The notes under the pieces were generated by a model. The model was not told the DNA's origin. It did no database searches and saw only the letters and a program-made list of their open reading frames with translations. Below are positions 1 to 11,509 of a stretch of DNA of 64,000 bases, piece by piece; positions within the stretch are counted from its first letter, which is position 1, and the number at the start of each line of letters is the position of its first letter. Both the position numbers and the translations under genes were made by a program. Source of the stretch: Chiua virens (Eukaryota; Basidiomycota; Agaricomycetes; Boletales; Boletaceae); contig JAHNUO010000001.1 of NCBI GenBank assembly GCA_019787685.1, positions 682,001-746,000 on the forward strand, written 5' to 3'.

Positions 1-2687
1 CTACTCTTGGGTGAATCACACATAGATCCCCCTTTAAGTTGCAGGCCTTCCCTGAATCATAACCATTTTTACCATTCTCCAACATCTCACTCGTACGTCG
101 ACCATACTCCTCTTCACAGGGTTCAGCGCCATTTGAATGTGGGATGATATTCTGGCTTTGTGCTCGAGGATACAATTTTTGTAGCACATCTAGAGCGATG
201 TTATCCCACCTTTGAACAGACTTGGGACAGAGGTTTCGCTTTACCGACTCTGGATTTCGATGGTTGATGGCCCGTTGGCTGATGACACCAACTGGATCAG
301 AATACGAGTGACCCATTCCTTGTTTCTTTTCGCCTAAATGAACATGATCATTAACATGTCAAGTTCCTTGCAAGAAAAGAAATCGTGGCATGACCCGTCG
401 GTTTGGTCGCCACATCGATGCACCTACCAAGCAAGTACTCCTGAACGAGGCTGCTCATCGGTCGCCCAACCTTGTCATCGATCAGATATTTGTATCCCAA
501 GAGGGCTGTGTATCCACAATGCCCGGTTGCCAAGTACTCTCTCGTGACGATTTTATATGTTCGCCCTTTTTTCTCTCTCCTAATAAACTCTCCAGTCCAC
601 AAGTGAGGGTGTTGGCAGTATAAGAGCTCAGGTTAGCATTGGGTTTCTCTGGAGCAGCATTTGGCGCATCGTGCACAAGCCAAATCCCAAGAAGACGCTG
701 ACCCGGAGGAAGACGAGAATCCCACGAGACGCGAAAGCCAGACACAACGGGGAAGTTTCTGCCATCATGCATCATCCGCCAAGCATCAGGAAATGCCGAC
801 AAGTAAAAATAGGACGAACACACCCCTCTGGCTTAGGATAGGTGGATAACGCTGCTTCCAGCGTATCCCACAAGGATTCCCCATCTAGCTCGAGTACAAC
901 AACGGGATCATCAAAGGGTAAGATCTCCATGATGTTCCCCCGAGTAATTTCGCCTTCAAAGCCTTCAATGAAGTGCAGAAATAGAAATATAGAAGATCGT
1001 ACCCGCAGGATACTGCGAGTCTCCTCGCAGTGTTCCAGCACATATGAGGACGCCGTCCGAGCCGCTCCCATATTTCGTACGTAATATATCGTCATATGCG
1101 TGTCTCAAGGCGTCTGCGAACCAATTTGCAGCCCCTCTCTGTGCAAATATAAGCTTAGATAGGGTGTACGCGTATTTACCCAACCTCTTCCGTACGCAGG
1201 AACCAGGATCGTAGATCCAATTCTACCTCGGTGATGCACACGGGTACTGTGAAAGCACGGGATACCGACGAAAGAATGTCTCCGAGGATTTTATGGAGGT
1301 TCTTCGAGGATGGCATACCGGGCCGGATCTCATGGCGCTTACCTGAGAATCAGTCCAACGGCTCAGCTCTCTCAAAGCGTTAAAATTGGGAACAAATACG
1401 TACCATGGACAGCCTTGATCAATTTCTGCCTAATACTGCCTGGAGGGGTGTCCTCGAGCTCTAGTGTGAGCTCGCTTAGGTCTCTGAAGTCCGTTCCGCT
1501 CTTGACTATCAGTATGTCACCAGTCGTCCAGTTTCCGATCCGCTGCTGGGCTTCCAAAACGTCATGCCCCTCCCAAGTAGTCACGCCTTTTGATACGAAG
1601 TAAAGGTGGTCGTGGCCACCCATAATGATGTCTGCCCCGTGCTCACCTGCGAAGCGAGCGATTGCTTTGAGCAGCCTGCGTGGGAGATAAGGCCAGCAAA
1701 TCTTTGGCTAGTCGGATGTCCTAAAGCAATGAGGATCAACAGTACGTACAAAGTGATGGTGCTCACATTTGGGACTCTACAAAATGGTGTCAACACCAAT
1801 TGGGGTACAAAGAACGCGACCCTCTACCGAGCATGTGTCAATGCGATGATAAGGTCACATTGATGTTCCCCGCGGAGCCTCTGTGACATTTCTATGCCAG
1901 TTTCCGCCATGTCACGGTACTTGAAATTGGGTGGCCATGCTGAGATTGTGCTGATACTGTCTCTGTTATAGTGACGTAAGCTATGTATGACCGTCCCCTG
2001 CAGAAATAGATACAAACTCTTCGAGCAGCCCAATGATCCCCACTCTGACACCTGACCTTTCCAGCACTTTGAACGGGTGTAGGTGTTCCGGAACATTGTT
2101 GGTATTTTCATCGATGACGTTACTCAGAAGCCAGGGCTCAAATACGAGTGAGATAGTAAACACAAAACTTGCTTGGGAAACCAACTTACAAACTTCGTGC
2201 TATCAACTAACTCGGAAAGACGCGGGTATCCTAAAGATATGTTGATCAGTATTAGGCGTCAATGGGACCGGATTGATCCGAACCGAAATCAAAGTCGTGA
2301 TTGCCTTGATTCCGCGATGTACAATGTTAGTAGAGGGACTTCATACGGAGGTCTCGCGACAATACACGAACCCGTTATCGCGACATCTGGAGCAAGCTCA
2401 TTAATCACTGCGACCTAGACAGGCCATCAATCAAGGGGCTATTGCGAGAAATTGTGTCGCACCATATGGCTTCCTCGGGTTACCGTACTTTCAACAGATG
2501 GCGAGAACAAGTCACCAGAAAATAATGAGAGGCCATCTCGCATTCCATCTGATCTTATGGGCCACTTGTTTCGGATCTGATCCAAGAGGGCAGCGAACTG
2601 CGTGACATCGATCGTGTCCTTCTTGGAGAACTTCTGAGGTGTGACACGATATGCGTCGTTCCAGTGTACAATGGACAGTCGCGACAT
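1..2687 (-). CDS. 5'-nucleotidase / calcineurin-like metallophosphoesterase, 3' end beyond the window
   Basis: The likely role is hydrolysis of nucleoside 5'-monophosphates or related phosphomonoesters by a two-metal centre. The N-terminal metallophosphoesterase domain starts at the ATG at 2685-2687 (MSRLSIVHWNDAYRV; the H and D are metal ligands), followed by SGDLFSPS and, across introns, ALTHAR near 1830 and GGHDHLYFVSKG near 1620. The C-terminal 5'-nucleotidase domain follows (ILPFDDPVVVLELDG near 930, REYLATGHCGYTALLGYKYL near 500). The frame stays open from about 330 to the left edge, so the C-terminus is missing only because the window ends. The gene is broken into many short exons. I see no obvious signal peptide, so a cytosolic or vacuolar enzyme is possible. 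The family call is secure; the substrate is inferred. Confidence 0.85.
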
Positions 2688-4278
2688 AGTTGAGGAGGGA
2701 ATACGACTAGGTTGGAGGGAGATTGCTCCACCGGCTCGTCGTTCGCTTCCGTAAGCGCGACGTTTCAGCCGCCAGTAACGGCAAGGGACGACCCGATTTA
2801 GAGTTCTCAAGCGTGAAATTCGGGGAGAATGCGGGCTGAGAGGAGTTTCATCTCGAGTGCGAATCGTTCGAAAACCAACACAATACGATACCAGAATCTC
2901 GTCCTCCGAAAGGGGCGATCACCATCACGGACAAGAGAAGCAATACTTCCCATGACCACCGCATTCAGGCCCTTGCGGTTTAGGTTCTGGAAATAATGCG
3001 TATTTCAGTGGGTTACGTGCGCATGGCGCACAAGCAAGCATTTCGAGCTTTGAAGTGGCCTAGTTCCGAGCGCCTGACCGCAGACAGATGTCTTGCTTAC
3101 CAAGTTTATATCGCCTTCCAAACCGCATCCATGGACGATGAATCGATAGCAATTAAAGACAGTCACTGGTCATTCGACCCCATACAAACTACTGTGAAAT
3201 TCCATACGAAGACTTGGATTTGGTGCAGTGCGCACAGCCGACCCGGGTCCTGTGGGTTGACGAGTACGCCTCGTGCCATTTCATAGCCTTCCTTTTAGGA
3301 CGATAGCCACGCATGATTGTCATGTTGAGCCCGCTGTCGCCGAGCCAGCAGCGGTACGCGGGCGTAGAAAAAGTGAATTGTATTCTGGAAGGATGCATGC
3401 ATCAGCCGCTGCGGATCATGGTCTAGTATCCTCGATGCTTTACGTCCGTCGACTCGTGCCATAGACTCACCCGAATATCAGCGCGACTGCGGGACAGGTA
3501 CGAAACCGCATCATGCGGTCCCGCAGTTCATAGGTTTCCATTCGAACATGATCGCGACTTGTCCTGAGTCCTGTGCGACTTTGCCCATCGGCAAGTTAGC
3601 TCTAAAAATACAAATATACCTTCAGCCGGATAGGTGTCACGTCCAACACTTCACCTAGGACCTTTACTACGAAGTAAGCAGTAAATATTTCAGAGTTTGT
3701 TCAATGGGTCCAAGCCTGCAATTTGTGTGTCCTGCCAAAAGTTTGAAATGAATTGAGATGCACAGCCACCGATTACAGGGCCAATCGAGGACACTGTATA
3801 TCCTGCTCCCATCCCACCACTGCCTCCTTCAAAAATTCCATCCGTGGTTCAACCATACTACCTGTGGATCTGCTTATCAGGTACATCGTTTGACGTCTTT
3901 CTCACACAAAGCAGTCTAGTCTGACAGCCATGCACAGGTAGAAGTGGAGTTGCAGCCCGTTCAGAGTTGAAAGTGAATGGGACCGTCACGACTTGCATGA
4001 ACCGTCCGGGAATTTGGAATAAGAGTAAGTTTATCGAATCTTACTGCCGCTGCTCGTTAATCCGATTCGGTCTCTTTGTCAGAACTGGGCCAGTGACCTG
4101 TCATCTTGCTCGGTTGTATGAGTCACAATCTACTCCATAATCAGAATTAACGCACACATTCCGTCCTACCGTGCGTAATATTTGAACCTATGAATCTTTC
4201 GCAACTGATTTGGTACCTTGTACCACTTAGTTTGCAGTATACTGATCTGAAGCGCACAAATATATCATTAGGTCCAAC
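2688..4278. other. intergenic region between two divergent genes
   Basis: This stretch separates the start of the 5'-nucleotidase (minus strand) from the start of the DUF6699 gene (plus strand). It should hold both promoters. The open frames at 2996-3286 (+) and 3189-3398 (-) resemble no family I know and show no splice pattern joining them. I see nothing else that I can support. Confidence 0.4.
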
Positions 4279-5808
4279 ATGCTATACGACAATCCTTCCG
4301 GGGCCAGTACCCCATTCATCCCTCCCTTACCATCACCCGAAAGCACAGTCCAGCCACCTCCTGTCCCCACTCCCGATAATCGGGAATCTCCAGCTTGGAC
4401 TCAACAGCCACGAACTCCTATGAACTATCCATACTATCCCTCCACACCATATAACGGGACCCCATTTATCCCACCGATGCCTAGCGTACACAACACACCC
4501 GCTACCCAAACGCGTCTTGAGCCTCCAGGCTCCTACTATCCTGCACCATCCTGCCCTGCCCGTCTCTCCCGCTGTCCCACCAGGTTATCCTCTCCCCCCA
4601 GGACTGGGTATTCCAGTTTCTGCAGACTTTACAGGCTATCCGACATCCTTTCAGGGTACACCTTGGGCGCCACCTGGAGCGATCCCTCCCCCGAATGCGA
4701 TGCCCCCACCTCAGTGGCCTGTTCAGCCTCCGCCAACTGCGTACAACGCTTTCAACCAACCTCTCCCTGGTGCCATGTGGCCTCAGATGCCTCCGCCTCC
4801 CATGGGTCCATTTACGCCTGCAGCCGCAGCATGGCCCATGCCTCCAGGAATGTCTCCACACCCGGCATATGGTGGATATACGCCAGTGGCAGCATCCGAC
4901 TCAACAGCCACCCCCCATTAAAATCCCTGGTATCCCTGGAGACACAGCTCAAGCTGCCTTTCGATGGATGAACAATGCCGATCGGATGGACCCGTTTGCC
5001 GAAGGTGCACACTGTACGTCCTCATTATTCCCGAAGTTGACTCATCGATTGTTACTGACATATCCCGTCGCTCGCACAGATGGGCCCGTTCTGGAACCAT
5101 TCTTAGCAAAGATCGTTGGAGCTAACATTAAACTGAACCCACTTCTTGCGCCGCCAGCAGACACACAAGACTGATTATCTCCGGTGGAACATGCTCTTTC
5201 ACACCAGCAACTGCTATCGAACTACTGAAGCTCAACGATCCTGGATCAAAGGTCGCAACGCGCCAGCGACCCACCCGCGTGTCGCACATATCCGGATCAT
5301 CTCCCGTGCATTCCCATGGATGATCCATGCCCGCGCACAGAATCCCAAGCTGGGTGTTACGTGTGGCGAGGTATTAGATGCCGTCTCTACGTACATGTAC
5401 GGGGACGTGGCGAAGAAGGAATACGAGAACCAGTCCCCGGCTCGAAAGCGCCAGGTCTGGGAGAGCTACCGCTTCAACCGGTCTACGGATTCGAACGCGC
5501 CGGGTGGTCGTCTCGGGGAAGGGCTGAAGCGTCTGGACTGGCTGGGCTCTTCGTCGAGGTTTGGAGGGCTCGTCCTGGGCGCTGCATTTGTGAAGGAGCA
5601 TTGTGGGGACGTGTTGCCGTGCACATTTGAGCTGAAGTGTTTGCCGAGTTATCCTTTGACGGCGCAGGAGCTGCGTGAGCAGCAACAGCGTCTGGAAAAT
5701 CCGCCGCGCCACCGAAGTCGGAGCCGGACCACTGGCGCCAGCAGCCGGCAGCCCTCTCCACGATCGGCGACGGCGCGCACGGTATCGGAAGACGATGACG
5801 ATGATTAG
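4279..5808 (+). CDS. DUF6699 domain protein with Pro-rich N-terminus; frame break near 5150
   Basis: The N-terminal half (about 170 residues) is proline, glycine and tyrosine rich, probably disordered. The C-terminal half is a DUF6699-type domain typical of Basidiomycota: LNPLLAP near 5125, TDYLRWNMLF near 5175, ATHPRVAHIRIISRAFPWMI near 5270, then TCGEVLDAVSTYMYGDVAKKEY. The tail is basic, then ends in an acidic D-run. Likely introns are 4486-4528 (43 nt, which joins frames cleanly), one near 4872-4947, and 5014-5079 (donor GTACGT, branch ACTGAC, acceptor GCACAG). Between LNPLLAP and DYLRWNM the frame moves by one base with no usable GT donor for an intron that keeps the conserved residues, so a single-base indel is likely. 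Function is unknown in the family. Confidence 0.7.
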
Positions 5809-6255
5809 GATAATGGATCTTAAAAGCGTGATCAAATGTCTTGGTTGGCTTCCTGATATAATGGATTCGGTTGGGTTCATACCACAGTTTATTCGTCACT
5901 TTATTGAAGTTCAATTTACCGTCAGTGTTGCCATACCATATTCCTTCTGAATCGCTATCCGTTTCTCGCTATCTTGTGATCCTTGTTGTCCTACAACAAT
6001 ACCGTAGACCTGTTGGAGATACAACTTCGTCGCTACTTCAGCTGAAGTCGATGTCGAATTGCCAGTCAGTCACACAACCCATTCATGTACACAATGTTTG
6101 CATACTTTCACAGGCCTATGGATTCGAAAGTGGATGATACGATTCGGAACAACTACTTAAAGTAACACATAGAAACTTGTAATACTACAAAAATACCAAT
6201 ACAACAACAAGAGCATCAATTTCGTATAAATAAAACTTTGTGTGAGTTGCCTCAT
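5809..6255. other. intergenic, convergent gene ends
   Basis: AT-rich stretch between the 3' ends of the DUF6699 gene and the histone H3 gene. It probably holds both 3' UTRs and polyadenylation signals (for example AATAAA-like AAATAAAAC near 6227 for the plus strand). Nothing else is visible. Confidence 0.4.
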
Positions 6256-7034
6256 TCAAGCACGTTCGCCACGGAGGCGGCGAGCAAGAGCGAGATCTTT
6301 CGGCTGTCTACAAGATACGTGAGCGCGAGAGGAAAACAAGTGAGAATGAGAGCTTACATGGTAACTCTCTTGGTGTGAATCGCTGCCAGGTTGGTGTCCT
6401 CGAAGAGGGACACAAGATACGCTAGATGCAGTGTCAGGTATGGTACACTGTATAAGAGGGGGGTCGATTCACCCTCGGCGGCTTCTTGAAGAGCCAACAC
6501 AGCCATAGATTGGAACCGAAGGTCGGTCTGACGACGAAGGGGGTCAGAAAGACACGACTAAATAATGGTCAATAGTCAAACCTTGAAATTCCTGCGCAAT
6601 TTCTTTGACCAGCCTTTGGAAAGGCAATTTACGGATTAGAAGGTCGGTCGACTTCTGGTACCGCCTGATCTCATGGAGTGCGACAGTACCCGGACGGAAT
6701 CGGTGCGGCTTCTTGACACCGCCGGTAGCAGCGATCTGACAAGGTCCTGTAAGTAGACATCGTCGAGCACCATGCAAGATATACTTACCCCAACTGCTCT
6801 TGCGGGTCTGCTTATTAGCAAGTTGTTTGCGCGGCGCCTTACCACCAGTCGTCTTACGAGCAGTTTGCTATAAATTTCAAAAAAGGTAAGTCTCTGAAGA
6901 CATATCGGAAGTTCGAACGGAGAGAATGCAGCCGATGATGATCCGAAGAGTCATCGACCGCGAGAAACGCATCGTTCCAAAAAAAATAGGAATGTGCATC
7001 AGAAGGGGTGTACACATACCTTAGTACGTGCCAT
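6256..7034 (-). CDS. histone H3 (variant-like), with a one-base frame break in the fold domain
   Basis: This is a core nucleosome histone. The start MARTK (7020-7034) is followed by a 152-nt intron, then [21 protein letters not shown]4, K9, K14, K18, K23 and K27 are kept, but S10 is T and the segment after K27 reads SSWG before a further intron. The fold continues with [74 protein letters not shown] and the C-terminus [15 protein letters not shown]. Loop 1 has normal H3 length, which argues against CENP-A. At 6586-6588 the exon reads GAATTTCAAG where the family needs GAATT(C)AAG; the extra T puts the next exon out of frame. No histone H4 gene lies divergently upstream, unlike the usual fungal H3-H4 pair. 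It may be a second H3 copy, a decayed one, or a good gene with a consensus error. Confidence 0.8.
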
Positions 7035-7673
7035 TGACTTTATGTTATTGTTTTTGTCGAGAAAATCGAGGTTTGTGGGGGGAAAGAAAGACAGGGAAAA
7101 ATCAGAGGCGTTCCCCCCTTAAATCTTCTACTCCCCCTTATTGTCTTCGCTGCTTTTCTCGAGGAGACTCCGCCAACCTTGCCGTGCTTTGCCACTGTGG
7201 TCATTGTGTGGTGCTAGTGAGTGTGGAGCAAGTCACTTGAAGTGTGTCAATGGACCGCAAATCCTTCAACACCGCCACGTGACAAAACCACGCATTGTAA
7301 TTGCCCATGTAAACAGTTGGTACTGCTATGATCAGGGACGTCCCAACCCTTCCGTCGAGTCATCGACAGGTCCGGCAGTGATTTGTGCGAGTTTCTAATC
7401 CGAGAAGTTAGAACGTCGCAACTCCTTCGACCTGCCACGTGACAAATGTAAGGTCGGACGCGCATCACCTGATTATGATTTTTGTTTACCCCCAAGGCCT
7501 TGTTTCCGCATTGGAGGATTCTCGTAAGACGTGTTATACATGTGGCAGAAGGACCTCAGTAATGGGCATCAATTTTCATCCCCTACTTCTACAACATATC
7601 TTAGTCGGACTCTGTCCTCCCAGCCGCATCTTCTGTCCCGGGGTTTCCTTCGTCGGTGGCAGAAGATCTAGAC
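7035..7673. other. intergenic region upstream of histone H3
   Basis: This region probably holds the H3 promoter on the minus strand. Two related short blocks, CCGCCACGTGACAAAACC near 7273 and CCTGCCACGTGACAAATG near 7431, share the core GCCACGTGACAAA, which contains an E-box palindrome CACGTG. They could be factor binding sites or a small duplication. There is no divergent H4 gene and no open frame I can support. Confidence 0.4.
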
Positions 7674-8936
7674 ATGCCCAAAGCTCCGCAGGATGTCTAT
7701 GCAAGGCATCTGGTGTCTCGTCGTGGTTACCCTTTGTGGACGCCCGAGCCAAGCCACCAGTTCCTGATGTATCGACGAGACGGGCTTCGAATTGGTGACG
7801 TCGGGGTCGTTATTCCTGAGGACGGCTGTTTTTCAACTTTGCCTAGCGCGACATCACCCTTTCCACCGAGCTACCGGCGTTCCCGACAATTTTCAGCCCA
7901 TCAACTTAGATGACGTTGACATTAGGACTGTTCCGAACGGAGAACCCTGGTCGTATTCTTGCATCCTCCTCCGTGAAAACAATCAGGATTGGCCGCTCTG
8001 GAGGGAACACGTCGAGGTAGACTTTTGCCTCCCCTGAGAAGAAGACATCCCTGACAATTCTCTAAAACCCAACCAGTTGGATTAGACTATGAGTTTAGCC
8101 TGTCTTCTAGTGAAGGCGCACTCCTCATCTTGCCAGAAGGCGCTGAGTGGCATGATCTTCGAAACTATCATCCCTTCCTTGGAGTGGCCACACAGTGTGG
8201 TGCCGATTGGTATCGTTTTGCTGAGGAAAGGGTTGGTCAGATTATTGGCCGTGACTCCCACTACGTAATCACAGGGCTTTACAAGGACACGTTCTTGGTC
8301 GTTGGCAGCCTTCGAGAAGACTGCAGGGACCGCAGAGTATCCTGCGCAATTTAGGTTCTCTCAAGGTTGCGCAGATGACATTTCAGCTTCCTAGTCGTGG
8401 GGCACAATGCAGACTCTCGACTGGCGTGTTGGACCTCTTGAAAACTCTGAAGTTCCAAATCAAGCAGTGTTTATCCGTGGTTTCGAAGTTGCACTAAGAA
8501 TCGGAATGTTTGGTACAAGATAGATCAGTGTCAACAGGCTTCCCTTCCACGCGACGAAACCCTGCAAGATCCTTTGGCACGGTTCGGGGAGATTCTTTGC
8601 TAGGATATCTGTTTGGTGATTTGTCCCGTGGGGACAGTTTTGGCACTCGCAGGCGTGGAACGCAAGACGAAATTGCTCACGATCCGGCCCTCCAGACTGC
8701 TCGAGATGAGAGTATATACAATACGATGTGTACCAGAAGTGTCGCAGGTTGGTACTGGATTATTCGTTGCAAGACAGTTCGTTGACTCGCAAATCCTGCA
8801 GGCGTTTCGTCCACCGTCCACCATCCATCGTCATCTTCTAAGCAAGGTTTGCCATCATCGCAACGGTGACGAACCAGTACTGATCATGTCTTCGATCAGG
8901 AAGCTTCTGTGAGCATCGCGATTACTCATGACGACG
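7674..8936 (+). pseudogene. decayed member of an Agaricomycete hypothetical-protein family
   Basis: The start (7674) reads MPKAPQDVYARHLVSRRGYP, then PLWTPEP, GLRIGDVGVVIPEDG, HPFHRATGVPDNFQPINLDD, EGAEWHDLRN, a W-Y-F-A-E-R segment (8200), YVITGLYKDTFLVVGS, NQAVFIRGFEVALR (8455) and, near 8906, an AITHDDD block. I recognise this order from a family common in mushroom-forming fungi; its function is unknown. The segments lie in different frames without splice signals at the changes (frame change near 7820-7860, stops near 8350, an in-frame TAA after HDDD), so the gene looks broken. A further fragment, FPQNLLQPEGLAQEDRLEAL near 9000-9055, may be its end or part of the next remnant. Confidence 0.6.
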
Positions 8937-9218
8937 ATTAAATTAAAACGCTGGAAGAGGTTGTTTTGTCGCTCTCTATCCCAAGAATTGCCTGACCTCT
9001 TTCCGCAGAATTTGCTTCAACCAGAAGGGCTTGCCCAAGAAGACCGTCTCGAGGCGCTAGTGTGTCAAAAATACAATATAATTTTCGATAGAGGTGGGTA
9101 ATTATGTTGATATCTTGTTCTGAACAACATTCATGTATGTATAGGTGCCGTCTATTTGCGAAGTCGAAGGTCTGCTTCGTCCCTTGTGCATACGTTTTAA
9201 TCACACGGTCGGAAAACA

Positions 9219-9710
9219 GTGAATCCTAGAGACAAGCATTCTAGTGACCTCGAACAGTCGATTGCGAAGTCTGTGGATCCCATTGATCCCTCGCATGAAA
9301 GTCATGCTAGCAATCCCACTCCTCTAAGTACCCTGCATGACGACCTGGGTGACATCGAGAAAGCGAAGTCGAAAGGGAGACACGCCATTGAGCTTATTCC
9401 TGAAGATTATCACAAGGCTCGCTATATGCATAACCTCGCTTGTTCCTTGAGGGTTCGCTATGACCGCCTCAAGCAGGCAAGTGACCTCGAAGCGATTTTA
9501 GAGTGACCTTTATTGCCCCCGAAGGCCATCGCGACAGGCGCCGGTATCTGCACAGCTATATATATATTATATTGGTAGGTCACCTTGACGAACTCGGCTA
9601 TCTAAATAATCTCGGTCTTCTCTTGGACGCTCGTCACGAAGGTTTTTGGGAGTCGAGTGAACTTGGAGATGTCACCCTTGAAGGTCCAGGTGACAAAGTT
9701 GACTCAGCCG
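9219..9710 (+). pseudogene. TPR-repeat protein remnant
   Basis: Two short open segments in different frames carry TPR-like units of the kind found in Agaricomycete TPR/CHAT proteins: a helix pair ending AIELIPEDYHKARYMHNLAC near 9390-9440, followed by LRVRYDRLKQASDLEAILE, then YLNNLGLLLDARHEGFWESS near 9600-9650. The two are separated by a stop near 9506 and a frame change. No start, no CHAT domain and no long frame remain. It is most likely a decayed fragment, possibly once joined to the pseudogene just upstream. Confidence 0.5.
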
Positions 9711-10293
9711 ACCATCAAAGCGACTTCAAGGAACCGTTGAAATATATCCCGAACCTTCAATATGTAACAGGTCCGGGAGTTGGTTTGTGCGTGTTTCTAA
9801 TCTGAGAATAATATTGTGACTAATTCCGATCAAGGACAAAATCATGGCCTCACAGGCCTCAGCCCAAAAAGGCAGCAAAGTTGATCTCGCGATCGACTTT
9901 TTGTGCAATGATTCGCTGTAAAAAGCATTGCAGTACGTATTCATAGCCTCCAAGTAGAAGACTTTAGTCCCTTTACCATATGCTGGACCGCACCGTGCGT
10001 TTGGGGAGGAATTGTCTTTTCAATCGATGTCTCAGTCGTCATGTTGTGGTCGTTGTTATCGTTCAATCAATATTATATACCTTGCGTTACGAAGTCATTT
10101 AAGATTAACCTGAAGTCGGAATTGATAACTGAAAATTTTGTGTAAAACCATAGTATCAGCCTATTCACAGGACGGCTGGAAAGCGCTGAGAATATAAATG
10201 TGACAACTGGCCGAGGCATCTACAGCATAAATAATATCTAGTAAATCTTGCCATAGCATTCCAGCATTACGTCCGACCTTCATTGCAAGACCT
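9711..10293. other. intergenic stretch beside the interrupted membrane-protein gene
   Basis: AT-rich sequence with no supported gene. It contains the 3' flank of the minus-strand membrane-protein gene that starts beyond the LTR element. I see no RNA gene. Confidence 0.35.
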
Positions 10294-10766
10294 CTAAACT
10301 CCCGCCTCGTTGGAGGGGTCCATTTCTTCATTCTCGCGACCTTCATTATTGCAGACGTCTGCAAAAACCATCATGCCCATAGTGTTACCACGGCAAGACA
10401 GCCCAAACCCAGAGTCTATTCCCTCCCCACATTGGTTCTTCACAGCACACGCATGAAACTCCCGCACGCTGATGATTAGCCGAGGGAGGACGGTGATAGT
10501 ACAGTACTGGAGAATAAGCAGAGCCAGACCAAACCGTCCAGTTCTTGGGATGATGTCCCAGGAAGTGAGCACCGAATAGACATTGTGAAGTAAAATTCTG
10601 TCGAGGGATTCTTGTGAGCGGTATGTATCTCCCAAGTCCGAACCCAATGAGACCACGGGGATGGAACAAGGAGGTGAGATGGCAAAAGATGGCGACGTAC
10701 ACTAGAAAGTAGAAAACACTTTCCCTTGCGAGTAGACTCAGGTAACGACCTGGTTTGTATTGCTCC
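10294..10766 (-). pseudogene. 3' part of a seven-helix (DUF6533-like) membrane protein cut by the LTR element
   Basis: Minus-strand reading from the edge of the LTR element gives EQYKPGRYLSLLARESVFYF, then LVYVAIFCHL, a probable intron, and ILQYCTITVLPRLIISVREF. The RESVFYF helix and the TVLPRLIISVREFH motif before the cytoplasmic tail are characteristic of the large Agaricomycete family whose N-terminus is DUF6533. This is the C-terminal third. Removing the element and one copy of its 5-bp duplication gives a continuous frame with the part at 15083-15470. Function in the family is unknown. Confidence 0.7.
10762..10766. repeat. target-site duplication GCTCC, left copy
   Basis: GCTCC directly abuts the left LTR and is repeated at 15083-15087 directly after the right LTR. 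A 5-bp duplication is the usual product of integrase of gypsy and copia elements. Confidence 0.9.
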
Positions 10767-11320
10767 TGTTAGGGACCGTGCGACTCGGAGGTAGTCAACT
10801 CCGGATCTCCGGAGTTGTAACGTCGGACGGGACTTGGCTTCACCGTATGTGGTGCGCCCTTGTCACAGTCTGTCCCTATATTTCGGACGTGCGGAGAACG
10901 GAGGTAGATATATGACTCAACACATAAAGTGGAGTCGAGCGGAGTAAAGACCGTCAAGGTCTTACGGAGTGTTCGGAGTGAGTCGTACAATAAACTAATA
11001 TTCAGACTAAGGGTACACAGTCATGGTACTACAGTTTATATACTCGGAGTGGAATGGAGATTAGTAACGGAGTTGGTAAGAACTGAGTAAGACGGAAGAT
11101 CGGGAAACTACATAGCCGGAGGTAAGTCGGGTACTGAAAAAGCCGGAGCTGTGCTCATAAGCGAGACACAGGTTATGTACTAATATAAAAGAGGAAACAT
11201 ATATATGTAACGGAGGTCCGGGGTCGCGGAGTTGCGTCCTGAGGGAGATCGACCCGGAGTTATCGTCTAAGAGAAACGGAGTTATATTCGGAGGAACGGA
11301 GAACGGAGCGGTATATGACA
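10767..11320 (-). repeat. left LTR (3' LTR of the element)
   Basis: 554 bp, begins TG and ends CA on the plus strand. It differs from the right LTR at two sites: C versus T near 11219 and G versus A near 11276. Both are transitions at CpG dinucleotides. It contains 18 copies of CGGAG. Confidence 0.93.
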
Positions 11321-11334
11321 GTATCCCCCTTTTA
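11321..11334 (-). promoter_or_regulatory. polypurine tract next to the 3' LTR
   Basis: On the sense strand the sequence is TAAAAGGGGGATAC directly before the LTR start TGTCATATA. This is the right place and composition for plus-strand priming. A hairpin with AGGCCT arms (11334-11339 and 11350-11355) lies just upstream in the sense direction. Confidence 0.75.
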
Positions 11335-11458
11335 GGCCTGAACCCTTGAAGGCCTTTAGCGAGGAACAATAGTCAAGCGGAGTCAAAGCGCGAACAAAGC
11401 GCGAGTGGAGGTGACGGATGTGCGGAGTTTGAATTCGGAGTGTGGGTGACGTGCTCTG

Positions 11459-11466
11459 TATATAAG
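11459..11466 (+). promoter_or_regulatory. TATA box of the antisense cargo gene
   Basis: TATATAAG lies 44 bp before the ATG at 11510, on the strand opposite to gag. The distance suits a short 5' UTR. It supports an independent transcription unit in the element. Confidence 0.6.
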
Positions 11467-11509
11467 TCCGGCGGATGGCTGTTTCATTCCTTAACCATTA
11501 ATTCCTACC

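Noticed and set aside
4502..4861. 119-residue minus-strand Arg/His-rich frame
   Set aside because: It is the mirror of the Pro-rich part of the DUF6699 gene.
6256..7034. Centromeric H3 (CENP-A)
   Set aside because: Loop 1 has normal H3 length and the tail keeps ARTKQTARK, unlike CENP-A.
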